34,884 bases of DNA from an uncultured Paracoccaceae bacterium (GTDB taxonomy: Bacteria; Pseudomonadota; Alphaproteobacteria; Rhodobacterales; Rhodobacteraceae), in NCBI GenBank assembly GCA_938002605.1, contig CALLAF010000046.1, positions 1 to 34,884 on the forward strand, written 5' to 3'. The position numbers and the translations under genes were made by a program. Below are positions 7,648 to 15,421 of this stretch, piece by piece; within the stretch, counting starts at the first letter, position 1, and each line of letters begins with the position of its first letter. The notes beneath the pieces are model-generated. The model saw only the letters and a program-made list of their open reading frames with translations, was not told the DNA's origin and did not search any database.

Positions 7648-8798
7648 TGGATAATATTGCTGGTAGCAAATCGTCACTGACGTGGATCGTGCATATTTCT
7701 GTGGTGCTTTTGGTGGCGCTTTGGCTGTTTCCGACTGTTGGTTTGTTGGTGTCGTCGTTTCGGACCACCGATCAAATTTCAAGCTCGGGTTGGTGGCAAT
7801 CGCTGTTCCCGACTGAACAGAACGTGACACTGCGGACAACTGATCCTGATGATGAAGGTGTGCAAACCTTGATCGACGGCGTTTACACCATCACAGGTAA
7901 CCTGTTCGATGAACCCACCGCTGAAATTGGGGTTTGGGGCACGTCTTCGCGGGCGATTGACAGTTATGTTGCAGGTGACACGGCGGATTTAGGCGACGGT
8001 GAGACGATCACCGTCCAAGCCAATGGAGACTATGTTTGGACTGGCACAACTGAGTTGTCAGGTCGCGGCCAGCGCGTGTTCGCGACCGCTTCAACCCCGC
8101 CAGACTTTACGCTTGCTAACTATGAGAAAGTGCTGTTTAGCGGGTCACAGACCGACAATATGCTTAAGGCATTTACAAATACGCTCACCGTCACGATCCC
8201 TGCAACGATCATTCCAATCGTGATTGCGGCCTTCGCGGCCTATGCGTTGGCGTGGATGGATTTTCCGGGGCGCGCGATCTTGATTGCGATGGTTGTAGGT
8301 CTTTTGGTGGTGCCGCTGCAGCTCGCGCTTATACCGCTTTTAAAGCTGCACCTGAATATCGGTATCGGCAAAGGGTATTGGGGGGTTTGGTTGGCACATA
8401 CCGGCTTTGGTTTGCCGCTCGCCATCTATTTGCTGCGTAACTATATGGTCGGACTTCCCCGCGATATTATTGAGAACGCGCGTGTTGACGGGGCGACTGA
8501 TTTTCAGATTTTCACGAAAATCATCCTGCCGCTATCCTTCCCGGCGCTCGCATCGTTTGCGATTTTCCAGTTCCTATGGACATGGAATGATCTGCTGGTT
8601 GCCAAAGTCTTTTTGATCGATTCAACCGGGCAAACGACGGTGATGACCAACCAAATCGTTGAACTATTGGGCACACGTGGCGGCAACTGGGAAATCTTGG
8701 CCACGGCGGCCTTTGTTTCAATTGCGGTGCCCTTGGCAGTGTTCTTTGCAATGCAAAAATACCTTGTACGGGGGCTCTTGGCGGGGTCCGTCAAATAA
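7647..8798 (+). CDS. aglG: Alpha-glucoside ABC transporter, inner-membrane permease
   Basis: The 383-residue MalG-type partner of AglF. One membrane helix lies at about residues 12-37. A soluble, probably periplasmic segment follows (about 40-165), rich in Thr, Asp and Gly and suggestive of beta strands. The core permease domain then runs from about 175 to 380, with the EAA loop ENARVDGATDFQIFTKIILP (about 274-293). The long periplasmic insert between helix 1 and the core is larger than in MalG and may contact the binding protein. It overlaps aglF by one base and is followed after 61 bases by aglA. Confidence 0.92.
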   Translation: MDNIAGSKSSLTWIVHISVVLLVALWLFPTVGLLVSSFRTTDQISSSGWWQSLFPTEQNVTLRTTDPDDEGVQTLIDGVYTITGNLFDEPTAEIGVWGTSSRAIDSYVAGDTADLGDGETITVQANGDYVWTGTTELSGRGQRVFATASTPPDFTLANYEKVLFSGSQTDNMLKAFTNTLTVTIPATIIPIVIAAFAAYALAWMDFPGRAILIAMVVGLLVVPLQLALIPLLKLHLNIGIGKGYWGVWLAHTGFGLPLAIYLLRNYMVGLPRDIIENARVDGATDFQIFTKIILPLSFPALASFAIFQFLWTWNDLLVAKVFLIDSTGQTTVMTNQIVELLGTRGGNWEILATAAFVSIAVPLAVFFAMQKYLVRGLLAGSVK

Positions 8799-8859
8799 TC
8801 TGTTTACAACCAACTAACCACCTCGGGCCGTTCATGGGCAGGGGCGAAGGAACGACACT

Positions 8860-10512
8860 ATGACGACGGCACTTGCCACAACACCTGAAATCGCCACCGA
8901 CAAAGACTGGTGGCGCGGCGCGGTGATCTATCAGATTTATCCACGTAGCTATCAAGACAGCAATGGCGATGGCATTGGTGATCTGATGGGGATCGTTCAG
9001 CGGCTACCCTATATCGCGACACTGGGTGTCGATGCGATTTGGATTTCACCGTTCTTCATGTCGCCAATGAAGGATTTTGGCTATGACGTTAGCGATTACT
9101 GCGACGTTGATCCGATGTTCGGAAAACTTTCCGATTTTGATGCGGTGATTGACACAGCGCACCAGTTGGGGATCAAAGTGATGATCGATCTGGTGCTCAG
9201 CCATACCAGCGAACAGCATCCGTGGTTTATCGAGAGCCGTGCGAATAAATCAAATGATAAATCTAATTGGTACGTCTGGGCGGATCCCAAACCCGATGGC
9301 ACAGCCCCCAATAATTGGCTGTCGATTTTTGGCGGCTCTGGGTGGCAATGGGACGCCCGGCGCGAACAGTACTACATGCATAATTTTCTGGTCTCGCAGC
9401 CTGATCTGAATTTCCACGAACCGGCCGTGCAAGATGCGCTTTTGGAGGTGGCCCGGTTCTGGTTGAACCGCGGCGTTGATGGGTTCCGGCTTGATACGAT
9501 CAACTTCTATATGCATGACGAACAACTGCGCGATAACCCGGCCTTGCCGCCCGAACAGCGCAACGCCAATACCGCGCCTGCCGTGAACCCCTATAATCAC
9601 CAAGAACATATCTACGATAAAAACCACCCCCAGAACGTTGAATTCCTGCGACGCTTGCGTGCTGTGATGGAACCATTTGGCGCAGCCGCCGTGGGCGAGG
9701 TCGGCGATAGCCAGCGCGGCCTTGAGATTTTGGGTGAATATACACGCGGCAATGATCTGATGCAGATGTGCTACGCGTTTGAATTCTTGGCGGCGGATGC
9801 GCCAACAGCCCCGCGTATTGTCGAAGTCATGGATGAGTTTGATAGTGTTGCGGGCGATGGTTGGGCCTGTTGGGCGTTTTCCAATCATGATGTTGTACGC
9901 CACGCAACCCGCTGGGATCTTGCACCGGGCGCACAGCGGATGTTTGCAACATTGATCATGTGTTTGCGCGGGTCGGTTTGCATTTATCAAGGCGAAGAAT
10001 TGGGCCTGCCAGAGGCAGATGTGTCCTTTGACGATCTGCAAGACCCATATGGTATCGAATTTTGGCCCGAATTTAAGGGTCGGGACGGGTGCCGGACGCC
10101 TATGGTCTGGACCCCTGATAGTCAAAATGGCGGATTTTCAGATGACAAACCTTGGTTGCCAGTGGCAGCTGAACACTTGCACTTGGCCGTCGCAGCACAA
10201 GAGGATGAGCCGGGTACATTGCTGCATCACTATCGCAAAGCTATCGCGTTTCGCCAGGCACATTCCGCGCTAAGACGGGGTGACAATGACAAAATGCGTG
10301 TGAGTGGCGATATTTTATATTTCACGCGGCGCGACGACAACCAAGAGATTTTCTGCGCGTTCAATATCAGTGAAACGCCATCAGATTTCGATATGCCAGC
10401 CGGGCATTGGGCGGAAATTGGCGACGAACTGGGGGGCGCACATGTATCCGCAGATGGCAAGTTACACCTTGGGCCTTGGCAGGTTTGTCTCGCGCTTAAG
10501 GCAAAAGGTTAA
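8860..10512 (+). CDS. aglA: Family GH13 alpha-glucosidase
   Basis: This 550-residue cytoplasmic enzyme cleaves alpha-glucosides brought in by AglEFGK and releases glucose. GH13 conserved regions are in order: DLVLSHTS (region I), GFRLDTINF with nucleophile Asp212 (II), VGEVGD with acid/base Glu280 (III), and FSNHDVVR with transition-state stabiliser Asp344 (IV). The QIYPRSYQDSNGDGIGDL block near residue 27 is typical of the oligo-1,6-glucosidase/alpha-glucosidase group, residues 27-44. No signal peptide. A GAAGGA ribosome site precedes the ATG. It sits between the permeases and the ATPase, as in the Sinorhizobium agl operon. The exact bond preference (1,4, 1,6 or sucrose) cannot be fixed by eye. 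Confidence 0.94.
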   Translation: MTTALATTPEIATDKDWWRGAVIYQIYPRSYQDSNGDGIGDLMGIVQRLPYIATLGVDAIWISPFFMSPMKDFGYDVSDYCDVDPMFGKLSDFDAVIDTAHQLGIKVMIDLVLSHTSEQHPWFIESRANKSNDKSNWYVWADPKPDGTAPNNWLSIFGGSGWQWDARREQYYMHNFLVSQPDLNFHEPAVQDALLEVARFWLNRGVDGFRLDTINFYMHDEQLRDNPALPPEQRNANTAPAVNPYNHQEHIYDKNHPQNVEFLRRLRAVMEPFGAAAVGEVGDSQRGLEILGEYTRGNDLMQMCYAFEFLAADAPTAPRIVEVMDEFDSVAGDGWACWAFSNHDVVRHATRWDLAPGAQRMFATLIMCLRGSVCIYQGEELGLPEADVSFDDLQDPYGIEFWPEFKGRDGCRTPMVWTPDSQNGGFSDDKPWLPVAAEHLHLAVAAQEDEPGTLLHHYRKAIAFRQAHSALRRGDNDKMRVSGDILYFTRRDDNQEIFCAFNISETPSDFDMPAGHWAEIGDELGGAHVSADGKLHLGPWQVCLALKAKG

Positions 10513-10526
10513 AAGGGGAACGACAA

Positions 10527-11618
10527 ATGGCTGACCTAAAACTTACGGATATTGCCAAGACCTACGGTGGGAAGGTTGATGTGCTCAAACACATCGATCT
10601 TGAAATCGAGACCGGCGAATTGATCGTTTTTGTGGGCCCCTCCGGCTGCGGAAAATCAACGCTTTTGCGGATGATTGCGGGATTGGAAAAGATCACAGAT
10701 GGCACGTTGGAAATTGACGGTCAGGTCGTTAATGATGTGCCGCCCGCGCAGCGCGGCATCGCCATGGTGTTTCAGTCCTATGCGCTTTACCCGCATATGA
10801 CCGTACGCGAAAACATGTCATTTGCATTGAAATTGGCCAAAAAACCGGCCGCTGAAATCGACGCAGCGATCAATAAAGCGGCCAAGATTTTGCAGCTTGA
10901 AGACTATTTAGACCGCCTTCCAAAGGCGTTGTCTGGCGGGCAGCGCCAACGGGTTGCGATTGGGCGGTCCATTGTGCGCAATCCTAAGGTCTATCTGTTT
11001 GATGAGCCGCTTTCGAACCTTGATGCTGCACTGCGCGTCGCGACCCGCATTGAGATTGCGCAACTCAAAGAATCGATGCCAGAAAGCACGATGATCTATG
11101 TGACCCACGATCAGGTCGAAGCCATGACATTGGCGACGCGGATTGTGGTTTTAGCCAACAAAGGTATCGCGCAGGTCGGCACACCGCTTGAGCTTTACGA
11201 GCGTCCTGAGAATGAATTTGTCGCGCAGTTTATTGGATCACCTTCAATGAACTTGTTGGCGGGGGAGATCGTCGCAACTGGCGATCAGACCGTCGTGCAG
11301 CTCGATGGTGGCGGCACGGTGACATCTGCGGTGCCAACGCTAGATTCTGACAAGGGTCTCAAAGTGAACGTCGGCGTGCGCCCCGAAGATATGATTTCGA
11401 CCACTGACGACAGCTATCTCTTTGAAGGTAAAGTAAATATTACCGAAGCCTTGGGTGAGGTAACGTTACTTTATTTTGATAAAATCGGCGGCAATGACGC
11501 GGTGATTGGCAAGCTTCCGGGCATCCATGCGGATTTGCGCGGGAAAACGGTTCGGATGCATGCGACACCCGAAAAAGTGCAGATCTTCCACAACGGTCAA
11601 TCGCTTTATTACCGCTAA
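10527..11618 (+). CDS. aglK: Alpha-glucoside ABC transporter, ATP-binding subunit
   Basis: This 363-residue ATPase of the MalK/UgpC type powers AglFG. Motifs: Walker A GPSGCGKST (37-45), Q-loop in MVFQSYALYPHMT, signature LSGGQRQRV, Walker B VYLFDEPLSNLD, and H-loop VTHDQVEAMTLA. The C-terminal third is the TOBE regulatory domain (about 245-360). The start is 14 bases after the aglA stop, with AAAAGGGGAA as ribosome site. It closes the operon and is followed by a strong hairpin terminator. Confidence 0.95.
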   Translation: MADLKLTDIAKTYGGKVDVLKHIDLEIETGELIVFVGPSGCGKSTLLRMIAGLEKITDGTLEIDGQVVNDVPPAQRGIAMVFQSYALYPHMTVRENMSFALKLAKKPAAEIDAAINKAAKILQLEDYLDRLPKALSGGQRQRVAIGRSIVRNPKVYLFDEPLSNLDAALRVATRIEIAQLKESMPESTMIYVTHDQVEAMTLATRIVVLANKGIAQVGTPLELYERPENEFVAQFIGSPSMNLLAGEIVATGDQTVVQLDGGGTVTSAVPTLDSDKGLKVNVGVRPEDMISTTDDSYLFEGKVNITEALGEVTLLYFDKIGGNDAVIGKLPGIHADLRGKTVRMHATPEKVQIFHNGQSLYYR

Positions 11619-11640
11619 TCTTTTGCAATCATTTCACAAA

Positions 11641-11670
11641 AAAGGCCGCTGATTAATTCAGCGGCCTTTT
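11641..11670. terminator. Bidirectional terminator between aglK and the methyltransferase gene
   Basis: A perfect 12-bp stem (AAAGGCCGCTGA at 11641-11652, TTAAT loop, complement at 11658-11669) is followed by T's on the plus strand and preceded by a run of A's, so it can act for both convergent operons. It lies 22 bases after the aglK stop and 21 bases after the minus-strand stop at 11691. Confidence 0.85.
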
Positions 11671-11690
11671 GCATATTATGTGGTTTTTGC

Positions 11691-12758
11691 TTAACCGCGA
11701 CGCCGCCGTCCTGTGCGTGCGCGCCCTTCGCCCGCCTTGACAGGGGCGCGGTTGAATTTGATCCAGTCAGCGCCTGACGGATCATTGTCGGTCAAAAAGT
11801 TAGCGGCGCGAATGGCTTCCATTTCTGACCCTGCCTTGGCTTTGGTTGATCCCATGCCAAGCAATGTCACAAAGACCTCATCGTCGATGTCTTCGGGGAA
11901 AATGACTCCGGCCGCGGCAAGTTCGGCTTTCTTTTCGGCAATCTTTTTCGGACCGACGGGTAGGGCGATCGGGTTCATGATTGCCGAGGTCATCCCGGTT
12001 GCCATGGCCATTGGTAGGAAGGCATTGTTAACACCATGACGGTTGGGCAGGCCAAAGCTGATGTTGGAAGCACCACAGGTGGTGTTGACGCCCAATTCGT
12101 CGCGCAGACGCCGGACCAAGGTGAAAACCTGCAAGCCAGCTGTGGCCATTGCGCCAATCGGCATCACCAGCGGATCAACCACGATGTCATGCGCCGGGAT
12201 ACCAAAATCAGCAGCACGTTCGACGATCTTTTTCGCGACGGCAAAGCGCACGTCAGGATCTTCGGAAATGCCGGTGTCATCGTTGGAAATCGCAACAACA
12301 GGAACATTGTATTTCTTGACCAGTGGCAGCACCAATTCCAGCCGCTCTTCTTCGCCGGTGACGGAATTGAGCAATGGACGCCCTTCGGCAGCCGCGAGAC
12401 CGTTTTCAAGCGCGCCGGGCACAGAGCTATCGATACACAGCGGTGTGTCGACAACCGCTTGTACGCGCTCAATGAGTTCTTTCATCAACGGTGGTTCAAC
12501 AAAGTTATTGTCGGCATAGCGCGGATCTTCGGCCATTTTGTTCGAAAACACAGCGCCCGAATTCACGTCGAGGATATTCGCACCAGCCGCGGTCTGTGCA
12601 ATCGCATCGGCCTCAACCCGGCTAAAATCGCCTTGCTCTAACTCAGCGGCCAAAATTTTACGGCCCGTCGGGTTGATCCGTTCGCCGATCACGCAGAATG
12701 GTTCATCGAACCCGATGATAGCTGTCTTCGTTTTTGATTCAACAATCGTGCGGGTCAT
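11691..12758 (-). CDS. Pterin-binding methyltetrahydrofolate:corrinoid methyltransferase
   Basis: This 355-residue protein is a free-standing pterin-binding domain (PF00809), the family of dihydropteroate synthase and of the folate module of MetH. The N-terminal GERINPTGR (25-33) and the following TAAGANILDVNSGA and CIDSS strands are the folate-barrel signatures. It should pass the methyl group of methyl-tetrahydrofolate to a corrinoid protein. Rhodobacterales commonly lack a fused MetH and use separate pterin, cobalamin and homocysteine modules, so this is a likely part of a split methionine synthase. The cobalamin and homocysteine modules are not in the window. Its start overlaps the reductase stop by 4 bases (ATGA). 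The C-terminus is a basic, arginine-rich tail (about 340-355). Confidence 0.88.
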   Translation of the reverse strand: MTRTIVESKTKTAIIGFDEPFCVIGERINPTGRKILAAELEQGDFSRVEADAIAQTAAGANILDVNSGAVFSNKMAEDPRYADNNFVEPPLMKELIERVQAVVDTPLCIDSSVPGALENGLAAAEGRPLLNSVTGEEERLELVLPLVKKYNVPVVAISNDDTGISEDPDVRFAVAKKIVERAADFGIPAHDIVVDPLVMPIGAMATAGLQVFTLVRRLRDELGVNTTCGASNISFGLPNRHGVNNAFLPMAMATGMTSAIMNPIALPVGPKKIAEKKAELAAAGVIFPEDIDDEVFVTLLGMGSTKAKAGSEMEAIRAANFLTDNDPSGADWIKFNRAPVKAGEGRARTGRRRRG

Positions 12759-13690
12759 GGGTTTTCCTTGGTCAAATTAGCTGGGGTAGCGCTGCTACCG
12801 CCGTTCTGGATGGCCCAATTTGCATTTGTTTTGATCCCGCCAAGCGGGAAGAAATGCAAATTGGTGATGTTGAAATCTGGATTTGCGGCTTTGTGCGCCG
12901 CCAATTCGGTAATCACATCAGTGGGTTCGTATGGCAACAGAAGCTTTGTGACGTCCATCGCGCGTTTTTGCAGGACCTTCAACGATGGTCCAACGCCGCA
13001 TGCAATCGCAAATTTAATCAGCGTTTGCAACTTGGCGGGGCCAGCGATGCCAATGTGGATCGGGATCGTGATTCCGGCGTCGCGCAGTGCATCGGCCCAA
13101 GCAATGATTGGCTTGGCCTCAAATGCGAATTGCGTGGCCAGCGCCATTTCGGCGTTGGTCGTTTCGGAAAACCGCTGTTTCCAACGCAGTGCGTCCATGA
13201 CGTTTTTATCGCTTCCGTCAGCGTCGATGTCGCGGTTTCCTTCGGGGTGACCTGCAACATGCAAGCGTTTGAAATCACCAAAAAGCCCAGTTTCTATCAG
13301 CTGCATTGAGCTATGAAAATCACCTTTGGGCTGCGCAACGCCACCAGCCAGCAAAAGCGCCTGATCGATACCTGCCTCGCCTTGATAGCGTGCGATCCAA
13401 TCTGCAAGCTCGGTTTTATCTGCGATGATACGTGCCGGGAAATGCGGCATCACTTGGTAGCCATCATCCGCCAGCCGTTTGGCTGTCGCGACCATGTCGT
13501 CAATTGGCGTGCCGTCGATGTGGGCGATGTAGACACGTGTGCCTGCGGGCAAATAATCTTTGAAATCATCTACCTTTTCGGCAGTGCGCGGCATGACCTC
13601 GATTGAATAATCTTGCAAAAAAGCTGCGATATCAGGGTTTTCCCCCGATGTGTTGGCATCTTTGCGTTTCATAAAGGGCAGAAGCGACAT
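12755..13690 (-). CDS. metF: MetF-like methylenetetrahydrofolate reductase
   Basis: The 311-residue product resembles the MetF TIM barrel: an early glutamate in SIEVMPR, HIDG, HFPAR, an LLAGG strand, VAGHPEGN (equivalent to MetF's PEGH segment), ATQFAFE and a late HIGIAGPAKLQTL helix start. It should use FAD to convert methylene- to methyl-tetrahydrofolate (or the reverse), supplying the partner methyltransferase encoded next. I chose ATG 13690 because GGAG lies 6-7 bases upstream and the 13-codon extension to 13729 lacks a site and would overlap the upstream gene. It is more divergent than ordinary MetF, so the electron donor and direction are open. It is coupled to the downstream gene by an ATGA overlap. 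Confidence 0.82.
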   Translation of the reverse strand: MSLLPFMKRKDANTSGENPDIAAFLQDYSIEVMPRTAEKVDDFKDYLPAGTRVYIAHIDGTPIDDMVATAKRLADDGYQVMPHFPARIIADKTELADWIARYQGEAGIDQALLLAGGVAQPKGDFHSSMQLIETGLFGDFKRLHVAGHPEGNRDIDADGSDKNVMDALRWKQRFSETTNAEMALATQFAFEAKPIIAWADALRDAGITIPIHIGIAGPAKLQTLIKFAIACGVGPSLKVLQKRAMDVTKLLLPYEPTDVITELAAHKAANPDFNITNLHFFPLGGIKTNANWAIQNGGSSATPANLTKENP

Positions 13691-13719
13691 GGCGATCTCC
13701 GATATGCGGGTAAAAGGGG

Positions 13720-14016
13720 TCAAGCCCAACCGTCGTTTGCGATCAGGGTTTTTAGACGGGTTTGGTCGTATTCAGTATCAATACGGGCGGCTTCGGCTTC
13801 GGCGGCTTCTTGCGGCGTGCCCTCTACCGGATAGGGGGCGGCTTTGCGAAAACCTGCAAGGTAATCGTCAGACTCTGCGGCACCAGATTTCATCGCAGCG
13901 CGGTCAATCGCCTGTTCGAACCGTTCAGGAAGCGGCATTTTCGCGCCTTTGCGTCCACGGCCAACGATGACTTGGGCGGGCATATCGCGCCAATAAACTA
14001 TGGTGACATCGGGCAT
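13720..14016 (-). CDS. Small 'virulence factor' family protein in the one-carbon operon
   Basis: A 98-residue soluble protein: a short strand (PDVTIVYWRDMPAQVIVGRG), a basic turn, and an amphipathic helix with PLPERFEQAIDRAAM. I recognise it as the small alphaproteobacterial family named 'virulence factor' (PF13769), whose real function is unknown; the name should not be taken literally. It lies first in the operon, 29 bases before the chosen metF start. Its fixed company with a MetF-like reductase and a pterin-binding methyltransferase suggests a folate or corrinoid role, such as a stability or regulatory partner. This is inference from context. Confidence 0.75.
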   Translation of the reverse strand: MPDVTIVYWRDMPAQVIVGRGRKGAKMPLPERFEQAIDRAAMKSGAAESDDYLAGFRKAAPYPVEGTPQEAAEAEAARIDTEYDQTRLKTLIANDGWA

Positions 14017-14187
14017 GTGGGTGATTCCCCTTGTTGTGTTACTTCGGTTCTAACATTCGAAATGCGTCCACAATGTCGGTTTTCGACATAGCAGACGCAT
14101 TGAGCGACCGACCTTTGCTAACCCGCAGCACACGCGCGGGCCAGTGGGCGGCACGATCATAATTTTCATGTTCCAGATGTGCGCAAT
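14017..14187. other. Intergenic stretch with a possible gene remnant on the minus strand
   Basis: Between the small one-carbon protein and the MFS gene, the minus strand is open down to a TAA at 14039, reading HWPARVLRVSKGRSLN and then a helical tail that ends MLEPK. No start codon with a ribosome site suits this frame. A different minus frame offers an ATG reading MKIMIVPPTGP, which stops after 39 codons. Two frames that look partly coding could mean a frameshifted small gene or chance. The operon promoter must also lie here. Confidence 0.25.
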
Positions 14188-15345
14188 TCAGATTGGGCGA
14201 CAACGTATGTAGAAAAACGCCATTGCGATGCAGGTGGCGATAGCCGCAATGCATGTTAAAATAAGCCAGCCGAGCAACGCGAAGGTGATCCCAGCGGCAA
14301 GAGAGGCGACCGATGCGCAAATTGCCAAGATCATTTCGTTAAGCCCCTGGACTAGCGGTCGGTCTTCGATTGGCGTTGCTTGCTGTAACATCTGGCTGCC
14401 GCCCACGAACCCCAAATTCCAGCCAACGCCTAAGGTGATGAGTGCCGCGTAAAACGTAACTGCTGTCTGGCCCATCAGTGGGATTATCGCTGATACAAGC
14501 AAGAGCATGATTCCTGCCGATGCGATTGCTTCACATCCAAACCGCCCGATCAAGGCCCCGGTGGCCAGCCCCGGCGCAAACATGGCGATTACGTGCCAAC
14601 TGATCACATCCGCCGCTTGATCTGCGTTTAATCCACAGGCGACCATCGCTAATGGCGTTGGGATCATCAAGAAGACCATCATCGTTTGCGAAAATCCCGC
14701 AACGGCGATTGCTCTTGTAATCTTGGGGTTTGAGCGCAAGATGTTCAGCCCTCGCCGTTTGATACGGCGTGGGTTCGCTGCTTTGTGCTCCAAACAGAGC
14801 CCTGCAATAGGAAAGAGGCTAATGAAACCGATGCCGGAAATAGCTAGATAAGCACCCGCGAATGAAACCGGAGCGAGCACATCTTTGAATAGGCTGAACA
14901 GTTGTGGCCCGAGAAGTGCGGCTACCAAACCCGAGGCGATGACATAAGACATGGCTTGCGGTTTGTGTTGTTCGGGGACCGCATCGGCCGCAGCAAACCG
15001 AAAGAAGCCCACACAAATCAAGCCTGCGCCCAAAATGACGTGCGCGAAACACAGGGCGACAAAACTATTAGATAACAGCGCCGCAACACCGACAAACCCT
15101 CCAAGAATAAAAAGTACACAGGCGAGGGCAAAGCCGGTCTTGCGCCCAAAACGTCCCATAAAGACCGAAATAGGTGCCGCGACGATGACGCCAACAATGA
15201 GTTGTACTGTGGGCGGCAGTGTGGCCAGTAGTGGTGAGGGTGAAAGCTGTATCCCGGCGAACCCGCCGAGTATGATTAGCATGGGCATTGCTGATCCCAT
15301 GATCATGTTTGCGCCCAAGAGGAGTGAGAAATTTCGAGTGAACAT
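14188..15345 (-). CDS. MFS transporter
   Basis: A 385-residue inner-membrane protein with about 12 hydrophobic segments and the loop motif GRFGRKTG after the second helix, a standard major-facilitator mark. A central basic loop (NPRRIKRRG, about residue 195) divides the two six-helix halves. AAGGA lies 9 bases before the ATG. It diverges from a GlxA-type regulator across 76 bases, so that regulator probably controls it. The substrate is unknown; an efflux role is plausible but not shown. The gene does not share a clear transcript with the one-carbon genes 171 bases downstream, although it reads the same way. Confidence 0.82.
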   Translation of the reverse strand: MFTRNFSLLLGANMIMGSAMPMLIILGGFAGIQLSPSPLLATLPPTVQLIVGVIVAAPISVFMGRFGRKTGFALACVLFILGGFVGVAALLSNSFVALCFAHVILGAGLICVGFFRFAAADAVPEQHKPQAMSYVIASGLVAALLGPQLFSLFKDVLAPVSFAGAYLAISGIGFISLFPIAGLCLEHKAANPRRIKRRGLNILRSNPKITRAIAVAGFSQTMMVFLMIPTPLAMVACGLNADQAADVISWHVIAMFAPGLATGALIGRFGCEAIASAGIMLLLVSAIIPLMGQTAVTFYAALITLGVGWNLGFVGGSQMLQQATPIEDRPLVQGLNEMILAICASVASLAAGITFALLGWLILTCIAAIATCIAMAFFYIRCRPI

Positions 15346-15421
15346 CAGTCAGATTCCTTGGTCATGTCTGACGAAGGTATGGGGTAGTGCTGGTGTCTGA
15401 AATGACATACTATCATCAATT

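Noticed and set aside
9250-10125. Long minus-strand open frame (291 codons) opposite aglA
   Set aside because: It lies wholly antisense to a gene with all GH13 motifs; the translation is low-complexity shadow sequence with no ribosome site or family marks.
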